From Streptococcus infantarius subsp. infantarius ATCC BAA-102 (GTDB taxonomy: Bacteria > Bacillota > Bacilli > Lactobacillales > Streptococcaceae): a stretch of 64,000 nucleotides of DNA. The stretch is from the NCBI RefSeq assembly GCF_000154985.1, contig NZ_DS572694.1, positions 360,587 through 424,586 on the forward strand. The letters run 5' to 3'. Below, one piece after another: positions 38,730-45,367 of this stretch (position 1 is the first letter of the stretch; each line of letters begins with the position of its first letter). Made by a program: the position numbers and the translations under genes. The notes under the pieces are model-generated. The model searched no databases, was not told the DNA's origin, and saw only the letters and a list, made by a program, of their open reading frames with translations.

Positions 38730-38811
38730 CCACTTTCTATCAATTATAAGAAGCCACTTTCTATCAATTATAAGAAGCCACTTTCTATCAATTATAAGAA
38801 GCCACTTTCTA
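38730..38811. repeat. 24-bp tandem repeat (3.4 copies) upstream of the gamma-glutamyl hydrolase gene
   Basis: Three exact copies of a 24-base unit at 38730-38753, 38754-38777 and 38778-38801, then a 10-base partial copy. On the minus strand, the direction of the downstream gene, each copy contains TATAAT. The array begins 10 bases before the start codon, so copy number would change the leader and the number of -10-like boxes. Confidence 0.95.
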
Positions 38812-38891
38812 AGTTAGAAATATTGTAAACCAAATCCCCAAAGATTACCAATAGTTATTTTTTATCAGAGAGATAGGCTTTAGCTATAACC

Positions 38892-38927
38892 AAAAAAGAC
38901 ACCCAGCCTTTCGACTGAATGTCTCTT
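38892..38927 (-). terminator. Terminator after yebC
   Basis: A 12-bp stem with mismatches or wobble pairs (38913-38924 with 38897-38908, GAAA loop), then TTTTTT on minus. Confidence 0.8.
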
Positions 38928-38944
38928 TCTTTTATACTATCAGA

Positions 38945-39661
38945 TTAGAAATCAGATACGTTGTGGTAAACTTTTTGAACGTCTTCGTCATCTTCAAGAG
39001 TGTCAATAAGTTTTTCAAACATTTCAAGGTCTTCACCTTCAAGAGTTACTTCTGATTGAGGAATCATTTCAAGTTCAGTAACTTTGAATTCTTCGATGCC
39101 GTTAGCACGCAAAGCTTCGATACCTTTGTGAAGGTCAGTTGGAGCTGTGTAGACAGTTACTACACCATCTTCTGCTTCAACATCTTCAACATCAACTTCA
39201 GCTTCTAGCAATTGTTCAAAAATACTGTCTGCATCGTTACCATCAAAGACAATAACCCCTTTTTTGTCGAACATGTAAGAAACTGAACCAGATGCTCCCA
39301 TGTTACCACCGTTTTTACCAAATGCAGTACGCAGGTTAGCAGCAGTACGGTTAACGTTACTTGTCAAAGTATCAACGATAATCATTGAACCGTTTGGTCC
39401 AAATCCTTCGTAACGACCTTCAACGAAAGTTTCGTCTGTATTACCTTTTGCTTTATCGATAGCGCGGTCGATAACGTGTTTTGGTACTTGCGCTTGTTTT
39501 GCACGTTCAAGTACAAATTTCAAAGCTGAGTTTGATTCTGGATCTGGTTCACCTTTTTTAGCAGCAACATAGATTTCAACACCAAATTTAGCGTAAACTT
39601 TTGAGTTAGCACCATCTTTGGCAGTTTTTTTGGCAACAATATTGGCCCACTTACGTCCCAT
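38945..39661 (-). CDS. yebC: YebC/PmpR family DNA-binding regulator
   Basis: A 238-residue three-domain protein of the YebC family. It binds DNA as a regulator in some bacteria, and family members also relieve ribosome stalling at proline runs. Landmarks: the N-terminal [33 protein letters not shown], the [19 protein letters not shown] core, and an acidic C-terminal stretch. The KWANI start marks the streptococcal YeeN-type branch. It is monocistronic with a strong terminator. Confidence 0.93.
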   Translation of the reverse strand: MGRKWANIVAKKTAKDGANSKVYAKFGVEIYVAAKKGEPDPESNSALKFVLERAKQAQVPKHVIDRAIDKAKGNTDETFVEGRYEGFGPNGSMIIVDTLTSNVNRTAANLRTAFGKNGGNMGASGSVSYMFDKKGVIVFDGNDADSIFEQLLEAEVDVEDVEAEDGVVTVYTAPTDLHKGIEALRANGIEEFKVTELEMIPQSEVTLEGEDLEMFEKLIDTLEDDEDVQKVYHNVSDF

Positions 39662-39824
39662 GGGTAGTCTCCTTTGTAAAGATTTTTATTTATTTTAGCA
39701 TGATTAAGTGATTTGACCAATAAAATAGCCAAATCATTGAACTACTGAATTAGCAAAGCTAAATTCGTAATCCTTTTTATTATAGCACTTTGACAAGGCT
39801 GTGTAAAATATTCCTAAAAATTAA

Positions 39825-39858
39825 AAGCGAAAACTGAGCTCAACAAAAGCCCAGTTTT
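39825..39858 (-). terminator. Terminator after the MerR-type gene
   Basis: An 11-bp stem with one G-U pair (39848-39858 with 39830-39840), then CGCTTTTAATTTTT on minus. Confidence 0.7.
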
Positions 39859-39927
39859 AAGTCTATTTATGTAAGCGCTTATTTTCCGATTCTAATTGGC
39901 TTATTTTCTCAAAGCTTGGTTTTAAAA

Positions 39928-40647
39928 TTATCTATTTTTAACATATTCTGCAATGGCAGAACTGACAAAACTAGCTGTCCCTTGACCTGCCGCTTTATCG
40001 ATAAAAGCTGTGAAACGATTATCCGCAATATACATTTGCCCCAGACCTGACAAAATCTCCATATCACATGGGTAAAAATGCTCACTAATATAGCTTTGTA
40101 AAGTTTCAACTTGTTTTTGAACCTTGCCATCAGAAAGAGAATGCTCTTTTAGCTTTGCAAAGTCTCTCATTATCGCTGCCATTTCTTCCGTAATGACCGA
40201 AAAATCAGTCTGTGGATTTTTTTCAAATGCTTGATAAGCTTCCCTTGTTCCCCAACGTTCTTTAGCTTCTCTTTGAAAAGCTTCCAACTCTGACTTGTCG
40301 TAAGCCGTAAATGTCATCATGTTTCCTCCATTTTCCTGCAAGGACTTGGCATGACAAATAACTTTTTCCAAATGCTCTTTTTTCAATTCGAGCCATTTTA
40401 TCTGCTCGCATAAAGCTTCTTCTTTGTCATAGCTTGTGTCCGACAGGATTTCCTTTATTTTTTTAAGAGGAAATTCTAGCTCACGAAACAGAAGAATTTC
40501 TTGCAAGCGTTCAAATGCGTCCATATCATAAAAGCGATAGCCATTTTCCCCAATAAAAGAGGGAGTTAAAAGACCAATCTGGTCATAATAATGCAAGGTG
40601 CGCACGCTAATGCCTGATATCTGACTCATCTCTTTTACTGTTTTCAT
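39928..40647 (-). CDS. MerR-family regulator with TipAS-type ligand domain
   Basis: A 239-residue activator. The MerR winged helix (1-70) shows VKEMSQISGISVRTLHYYDQ and GENGYRFYD, followed by the dimer coiled coil. The C-terminal half (about 110-239) matches the TipAS fold (AKERWGTREAYQAFEK, MYIADNRFTAFIDKAAGQG), which in Streptomyces traps thiopeptide antibiotics. So it may sense a drug-like or peptide ligand; the ligand here is unknown. Its promoter has the 19-base spacer of MerR-activated genes, so it regulates itself; no other target gene is evident next to it. Confidence 0.92.
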   Translation of the reverse strand: MKTVKEMSQISGISVRTLHYYDQIGLLTPSFIGENGYRFYDMDAFERLQEILLFRELEFPLKKIKEILSDTSYDKEEALCEQIKWLELKKEHLEKVICHAKSLQENGGNMMTFTAYDKSELEAFQREAKERWGTREAYQAFEKNPQTDFSVITEEMAAIMRDFAKLKEHSLSDGKVQKQVETLQSYISEHFYPCDMEILSGLGQMYIADNRFTAFIDKAAGQGTASFVSSAIAEYVKNR

Positions 40648-40669
40648 GTACTAGCTCCTCTCGGTGATA

Positions 40670-40700
40670 AGTATAGGCTATAACGTTACGTTAGGGTCAA
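40670..40700 (-). promoter_or_regulatory. MerR-type autoregulated promoter and operator
   Basis: On minus: TTGACC (40700-40695), a 19-base spacer, TATACT (40675-40670). The spacer holds the dyad TAACGT-N-ACGTTA (plus 40681-40693). The over-long spacer with a central dyad is the known signature of promoters that MerR proteins untwist. Confidence 0.88.
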
Positions 40701-40731
40701 GAGAAAAAATGAAGCCTTTACTTGTAATCGC

Positions 40732-41826
40732 TTACCTCTTTATTATCACTGGAACTTTTCCCCAGTTTTGCTCTTGAATTTGTGGATTTCCTAGCGCATA
40801 GACTTGGTCGGCTTGTTGCGTTACCACATCCCACGGTTTTGCACCGATTCGAGCCACGATATCCACAGATTTTTTCACCGTTTTGAGGTGCTTTTGCCCC
40901 TTTTCGGTAAATCCAAGCACGTGAACCGCTTCTGGCAATGGTTTTTCCACAGCTCCGACCAAAATGTAAGTCAAAATGCGACGAATTCGAGCCTTCGTGT
41001 AGCGTTTTGTGGCGACTTTATCCACCAATTCATCCACAGTCGCTACGCTCCGAATAGCAGAGCGGATACGGCTGGCTAACTCTTCATTAACCTGGAAAAT
41101 TCCTGTCAAATCAGGGTTTGTCACGATTTGGTACTTGAGCAATTGGAAATAATTCTCCCAAGTCACTTGAGGGGCGCTTAGGAAAAGGTCAGCTTGCGGC
41201 ATAAATTTATCCACAAAAGCTTTGTCTTGTCTGTGGATACGCAAATTTGTCGCGGAAGCAAATGCGACATCAGTCTCAAGCGAGTGATAACCAGCTCCCT
41301 GACGCATGATTGGACTAAGCTTGATTGATTTTCCTGCGCAAGCTTTGGCATAAGAAAGCCCTAAAATATGATTTGGCGTGTTGCCTGTGAAGTTGACACC
41401 AGCAAATGTCTCCCACATTTTCTGCGTTTTCTGTGGATAAGACAAATTATCTGGTAAATTTTGCAAGTAATCCACCATTTTCTGTTGATTATCCGCATAA
41501 ATCTGTGAAAAGTGTTGATAATCCAGATTTTCTTCTGTCCCAAATACCAAGTTATCCACACCAAGGCTCTCTAAAATGTCCACCGCACCTTGTGCAAAGT
41601 AATCCGCTGACTGAACAGCCACCAAAAATGGCAATTCAACCACCAAATCAGCGCCATTTCGCAGAGCCATTTCCGCGCGTGTCCATTTGTCCACAACCGC
41701 AGGCTCACCACGTTGGACAAAATTCCCAGACATGGCAACAATCTTGACCCCTTCAGCCTGTGACAACAAATACTCATGCCCATTATGAAAAGGATTAAAC
41801 TCAGCAACGATACCAGTGATAGTCAT
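40732..41826 (-). CDS. tmcAL: tRNA(Met) cytidine acetate ligase TmcAL
   Basis: A 364-residue enzyme (YlbM family) that makes N4-acetylcytidine at the wobble base of elongator tRNA-Met from acetate and ATP. The nucleotidyltransferase-like N-terminus has [17 protein letters not shown] (HxGH motif), [16 protein letters not shown] and ADLVVELPF. The C-terminal tRNA-binding part includes [12 protein letters not shown]. Length is normal for streptococcal members. Confidence 0.92.
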   Translation of the reverse strand: MTITGIVAEFNPFHNGHEYLLSQAEGVKIVAMSGNFVQRGEPAVVDKWTRAEMALRNGADLVVELPFLVAVQSADYFAQGAVDILESLGVDNLVFGTEENLDYQHFSQIYADNQQKMVDYLQNLPDNLSYPQKTQKMWETFAGVNFTGNTPNHILGLSYAKACAGKSIKLSPIMRQGAGYHSLETDVAFASATNLRIHRQDKAFVDKFMPQADLFLSAPQVTWENYFQLLKYQIVTNPDLTGIFQVNEELASRIRSAIRSVATVDELVDKVATKRYTKARIRRILTYILVGAVEKPLPEAVHVLGFTEKGQKHLKTVKKSVDIVARIGAKPWDVVTQQADQVYALGNPQIQEQNWGKVPVIIKR

Positions 41827-41862
41827 GATGTGCTCCTATATTACGATTCTGACAGTCCTACT

Positions 41863-41891
41863 ATTATAACATACTTAGATATAATGAGAAA
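41863..41891 (-). promoter_or_regulatory. tmcAL promoter
   Basis: On minus: TTTCTC (41891-41886), a 17-base spacer ending in TGT, and TATAAT (41868-41863). The TGn before the -10 makes it an extended -10 promoter. Confidence 0.65.
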
Positions 41892-41922
41892 CACTTGTAA
41901 AATACTTAAATATATCAATTTA

Positions 41923-42786
41923 CTAACTATTCATTTGAAGCTTAACAACCATTTCTTGAACCAATTTTGATACTTCATCCAAACTAACAGCAAACCATTC
42001 ATTGACTGTAATTTCTTTTCCTGATGCTGATATAAGAGAAAGCTCTAAACGCTTATCAGCCAGAGCATGATGCAGGTAAGTTTCAACTTTTCTGGCATCT
42101 ATATTCTGAATTTCATAACTTGTAACTAATTTTACAGGTGAGTATAAATAAGTTGATTCATTTTCAGTATTCGATAATCTCTTTGTAATATCTTTTGCGT
42201 AACCAATCTTATAAAGATTTTCCATTTTTAAGAAACGTTCATCTTTTCCTGCATACTTAACAACATAAATATATCCTGTCGTGATATGCTTCTTACCCAT
42301 AATCTCTAAATCTTCGATTTTTTCAGTTACCAAACGACCATTTCTTTTTTTATCATAAAGAGAAGATACTAAACTAAGAAGCCAAATAAAGTTTTCAGTA
42401 CCATTTTCATACACTGTATGAACTTTGTACTTTCTGTCTGTACTTTCTGATACTTCTTGACCTGTCTCAGGATTATAAATTTTATCCACGTACAGCATTA
42501 CACCATTATCAATATAGAAATTTCCTTGTTTAATCGGACTCTTTTGACTAATTTCAACATCTGAAATATTACGTATTTGACGACTACCATCTGCCAAATC
42601 AGCCCTAACAGCCATAAAAAGATTTTTATAATAACTAAAATGATTTCCCATAGATTTACGCTGATGAGACTTGGTTTTGACACTAACAGTTCTTTTATAT
42701 CTTTTTGAATTAAAAAGTTTACTATCTAATTCTAGACCTTCAAAAAGGCTGTCATCAGATAAAATATCATCTAAATCATCGAACAT
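41923..42786 (-). CDS. GIY-YIG nuclease family protein (T5orf172-like)
   Basis: A 287-residue protein. Residues 1-160 have no domain I recognise, though the opening LDDILSDDSLFEGLE resembles the opening of the 92-residue protein at 43173. Residues about 165-260 are a GIY-YIG/T5orf172 domain: the first Tyr in TGYIYVVKY, the KIGYAKDITKRL core with the catalytic-type Arg, and a late Glu in ARKVETYLHHAL. It would be the nuclease of the island. The start has an excellent AAGGAGG site five bases away. It is separated from the upstream operon genes by the 386-base toxin-antitoxin-like insert, so it is probably expressed on its own. Confidence 0.82.
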   Translation of the reverse strand: MFDDLDDILSDDSLFEGLELDSKLFNSKRYKRTVSVKTKSHQRKSMGNHFSYYKNLFMAVRADLADGSRQIRNISDVEISQKSPIKQGNFYIDNGVMLYVDKIYNPETGQEVSESTDRKYKVHTVYENGTENFIWLLSLVSSLYDKKRNGRLVTEKIEDLEIMGKKHITTGYIYVVKYAGKDERFLKMENLYKIGYAKDITKRLSNTENESTYLYSPVKLVTSYEIQNIDARKVETYLHHALADKRLELSLISASGKEITVNEWFAVSLDEVSKLVQEMVVKLQMNS

Positions 42787-42925
42787 AAAATCCTCCTTCT
42801 AATAGATTTTCAAACTAAAAATCGAATTATTCAGTGTAGAGAAGCTACGACGGTGGTTCCAATACTTCCTAGGAGATGGTGCCTATGATAATAGACACAA
42901 AATCTGTTGGAAAAGAGGAACATTT

Positions 42926-43026
42926 TTGTCTGTTGCTGATGCACTACTAGTCATGATTGCTTTTGCAAGTTTCTTGTAGACTTGTTTGGCTTAGTAATAG
43001 TCATCATAACACTTAAAGACAAATAA
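42926..43026 (+). pseudogene. Holin-like (TxpA/Hol-Tox-type) type I toxin peptide with a one-base frameshift
   Basis: From TTG 42926, seven bases after GAGG, the plus strand encodes LSVADALLVMIAFASFL and then TAG at 42977. From 42976 the neighbouring frame continues VDLFGLVIVIITLKDK and stops at 43026. Restoring one base gives a peptide of about 34 residues with one membrane helix and a basic end, the layout of putative holin-like toxins in Firmicutes. The 3' end runs into a bidirectional hairpin and meets a convergent antisense RNA. Unless translation shifts frame, this copy makes only a short peptide. Too short for usual gene calling. Confidence 0.6.
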
Positions 43027-43133
43027 AATACCGTCATTGCTTTGGGACAGCTGACGGTATTTTGTACTTAAAACTGTAAACCACCGAAATGGCTCTACGA
43101 TGGAGCTGGATAATTATCTAGCTCCTTTTTTGT
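43020..43133 (-). ncRNA. Predicted antisense antitoxin RNA
   Basis: Downstream of the promoter at 43140-43168 a minus-strand transcript would start near 43133. It would form a 5' hairpin (arms about 43122-43127 and 43101-43106 with pairing inside) and end at the hairpin 43025-43063 followed by TTTTATTTG. Its length would be about 110 bases and it would overlap the 3' end of the toxin message. This is the arrangement of txpA/RatA-like type I systems. No expression evidence is available from sequence. Confidence 0.55.
43025..43063. terminator. Bidirectional terminator shared by toxin and antisense RNA
   Basis: A perfect 12-bp stem (43025-43036 with 43052-43063, 15-base loop) ending in T-runs on both strands. 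Confidence 0.85.
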
Positions 43134-43139
43134 AGTCTC

Positions 43140-43168
43140 AGTGTATCAAAATGATAATCATCTGTCAA
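43140..43168 (-). promoter_or_regulatory. Strong minus-strand promoter for the antisense RNA
   Basis: On minus: perfect TTGACA (43168-43163), a 17-base spacer, TACACT (43145-43140). It begins just after the stop codon of the 92-residue gene. Confidence 0.7.
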
Positions 43169-43172
43169 AAGA

Positions 43173-43451
43173 TTACTTTTTCAGTAATCCAAAAACATCA
43201 TAGTTTAGGTATTTTGACCAGTCTTCAGGTTTATTTCGAATGCCTTTGAGTCGTGAATATAATTTTCGTTCTTTCATATTACGCGACTTGGTTGGTTCTT
43301 TGCCATTCTCCCTGACCCATTCAACAATTTCTTGAAATTTTTCTATATCAGGATCAAGTCTATCAATTTTCTTCGGACGAATTTCTTTCACAAGTTCATC
43401 AAATGAACTATCTGCAAAAATATCTTCTAGTGTTGCGAAATTTTCAATCAA
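43173..43451 (-). CDS. Small protein of the methyltransferase-helicase island
   Basis: A 92-residue protein; no named domain recognised. Its second half (ENGKEPTKSRNMKERKLYSR) resembles the C-terminal end of the neighbouring helicase (AEFGRPPKKDSKDIGEQRLY), a helicase-associated-type motif. Its first residues, NFATLEDIFADSSFDELV, resemble the start of the GIY-YIG protein. It may therefore be the N-terminal part of a once-fused GIY-YIG protein cut off by the insert, or a small DNA-binding subunit. The start is TTG, overlapping the helicase stop by four bases (TTGA), so it is translationally coupled. Confidence 0.65.
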   Translation of the reverse strand: MIENFATLEDIFADSSFDELVKEIRPKKIDRLDPDIEKFQEIVEWVRENGKEPTKSRNMKERKLYSRLKGIRNKPEDWSKYLNYDVFGLLKK

Positions 43452-45367
43452 CTACTTTTCTCCTGTCTTAATCGAGCTAATGTTACCAATGCGTAATATA
43501 AACGCTGTTCGCCTATATCTTTAGAATCTTTTTTAGGTGGTCTACCAAATTCAGCTTTAAACGCTTTGATTTGAGGATAGAGCATTCGAAGTTCGTCGTT
43601 GGTAAACTCATATTTTTTAGCATCAAAAGCTCTTTCAATTAGCTGAAACGTTTTAGAATCAACATCACGTGAAATGACTTCATACGCTGATTGGAATGGA
43701 TTCACTTGGTCAATTAAATCTATTGATAAATCATCAATATTGATAAATTTATCAGCCATTTTAAGAAGTTGTTTATTCTCTGGATCTTTTTTAGCATTTG
43801 AAAGGTTCAAATCCACCACAACATGCTGACGAACCTCATCAACTTCTTCTTGTGTTAAATCAGGATAAGAAGTTGTAATAACTCGAGGAATGAGTTGCTT
43901 ATTAATAAGCTTAGTATCAGCACCCGCTGAAATTGCTGCTTGGACAACATCATCTTGTAAGATTGATGCTTTTAATTCAACCATATCATTTTCTATGATT
44001 TGTTTACTGCGTTCAGTTGATGGCTCTTTAAGTCCTTTAATATAAATATCAGCACCACTTGCTTTTTGGTCATCTCTATCTTTGGGTTTAAATTTAAATG
44101 ATGGTGCTAAAACATTTTCCATTAAAAGACTTGCAGTAATAGCCTTCATGATATTATTCACGGAATACTGAACTTCGTCACTTTCAGCATCTGGCTCAGC
44201 GATAAGATTTGTAAATACAGCTTCACTTTTATTAAAACTATCTCTAGTAACACGACCAATAATCTGAACAATTTCAGTCAAAGATGACCTATAACCAATC
44301 GTTAAAGCATATTCAGCATATGGCCAATCAAATCCTTCTTTTGCCATACCAAGCGCGATAATCATGTCTAAGTCTTCGACTTTATCCATTTTAGAAAGGT
44401 AGCCAGCCACACCATTTCGACCTTCTTCTGTAACCAAGTCAGCTATCTTCAAGATACGTCCTGTTTTCGTTTTTAGATAAATAATACCATGCTCATCTTT
44501 TTCTAGATAAGTTCCAAGTATATCTAAGATTTTGTCAACTTCTCCGTATTTATCTCTCGTTGACTCTACTGAATTGACATTAGGAATGTGGATAATTGTT
44601 TTCTTATCAATAAATTCTGGCACAAGCTCCTCAAGTGCTTCAAAATACTGTCCTCTGTAGAATTTATACGCCATAGCAAAGGATTTAAGGTATTTATAGC
44701 CTTCAAGTTGCTCATAATAAGTATAGGTCACTCGGTCAAATAGTTGTTCATCCTGAGTATCAAGAATAGGGATGCTATCACCTCTAAAATATGAACCTGT
44801 CATAGCAAAAATATGAGCTGTTGAATTTCTTAGAACATCTCGAAGAACTTCACCAAGAACAGAATTATCATCTTGAGATACATGGTGAAATTCATCGATA
44901 GCTAATAGACAATCATCAAAATCACTAGCATCTAATTGTTCCGAAGCAAAACGCAGTGTCGCATGCGTTGCGATTAAAATATCATCTGAAGGGTCAGTCG
45001 ACTGCATAAAATCGATAAATTTTTGCACCTTACTTTTTGCTGTACCAGAAGTTGTTAAGTTATTTTCGTCCTTGACTACCCAATCCCAGTAATAGCCAAA
45101 TTTTTTCAATTCAATAGAACGAAAAGATTTTCCAATAGATTTTTCTGGAACAGCTATGATTGCTTTCTTAAGCCCTTGATTCTTGAGTTTATCAAGAGCA
45201 ACAAACATCAAAGCACGAGATTTTCCAGAAGCAGGCGGCGCTTTAACTAGGAGATGCTGTTTTGTTCGCTTTTTGTAAACCTTAGCCTGCATTTCTCGCA
45301 TACCTAGTTCATTGGTATTCACAGAAGTTCCTTTTTGTTCATAGCTAATTTCAAAAACTTTACTCAT
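43448..45367 (-). CDS. DEAD/DEAH-box superfamily 2 helicase of the island
   Basis: A 639-residue SF2 ATPase like those of type I and III restriction enzymes. Walker A is KAPPASGKSRAL (about 42-53), the DExH box LLAIDEFHHVSQ, motif III AMTGSYFRG, and the C-terminal RecA lobe has ALGMAKEGFDWPYAEY and IIGRVTRDSF (motif VI). The C-terminal 60 residues carry a helicase-associated-type motif shared with the next gene. It overlaps the methyltransferase gene by eight bases. A role as ATP-driven translocase in a restriction or defence system is inferred from context. Confidence 0.85.
   Translation of the reverse strand: MSKVFEISYEQKGTSVNTNELGMREMQAKVYKKRTKQHLLVKAPPASGKSRALMFVALDKLKNQGLKKAIIAVPEKSIGKSFRSIELKKFGYYWDWVVKDENNLTTSGTAKSKVQKFIDFMQSTDPSDDILIATHATLRFASEQLDASDFDDCLLAIDEFHHVSQDDNSVLGEVLRDVLRNSTAHIFAMTGSYFRGDSIPILDTQDEQLFDRVTYTYYEQLEGYKYLKSFAMAYKFYRGQYFEALEELVPEFIDKKTIIHIPNVNSVESTRDKYGEVDKILDILGTYLEKDEHGIIYLKTKTGRILKIADLVTEEGRNGVAGYLSKMDKVEDLDMIIALGMAKEGFDWPYAEYALTIGYRSSLTEIVQIIGRVTRDSFNKSEAVFTNLIAEPDAESDEVQYSVNNIMKAITASLLMENVLAPSFKFKPKDRDDQKASGADIYIKGLKEPSTERSKQIIENDMVELKASILQDDVVQAAISAGADTKLINKQLIPRVITTSYPDLTQEEVDEVRQHVVVDLNLSNAKKDPENKQLLKMADKFINIDDLSIDLIDQVNPFQSAYEVISRDVDSKTFQLIERAFDAKKYEFTNDELRMLYPQIKAFKAEFGRPPKKDSKDIGEQRLYYALVTLARLRQEKSS

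Larger units (their letters stand above)
42831..43145. other. Insert flanked by an 8-bp direct repeat, carrying a type I toxin-antitoxin-like module
   Basis: TCAGTGTA occurs at 42831-42838 and again at 43138-43145. Between them lie the toxin-like reading frame, a shared terminator and most of an antisense RNA. Just inside the repeats the ends have a weak inverted similarity (GAGAAGCTAC and GACTAC). This could be a target duplication of a small mobile unit, or chance. Confidence 0.45.

Noticed and set aside
38730-38811. The 24-bp repeats as a CRISPR array
   Set aside because: Copies are directly adjacent with no spacers and are shorter than streptococcal CRISPR repeats; no cas genes nearby.
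38617-38817. Plus-strand reading frame through the 24-bp repeats, giving a repeated peptide
   Set aside because: It runs antisense through the gamma-glutamyl hydrolase gene, has no ribosome site, and its periodicity is just the DNA repeat.
42787-43172. Transposase remnant in the gap before the GIY-YIG gene
   Set aside because: No frame resembles a transposase; the segment is better explained by the toxin, terminator and antisense RNA.
43173-43451. The 92-residue protein as a proteic antitoxin of the nearby peptide
   Set aside because: It is on the opposite strand, coupled to the helicase gene, and resembles the helicase C-terminus; the antisense RNA is the better antitoxin candidate.
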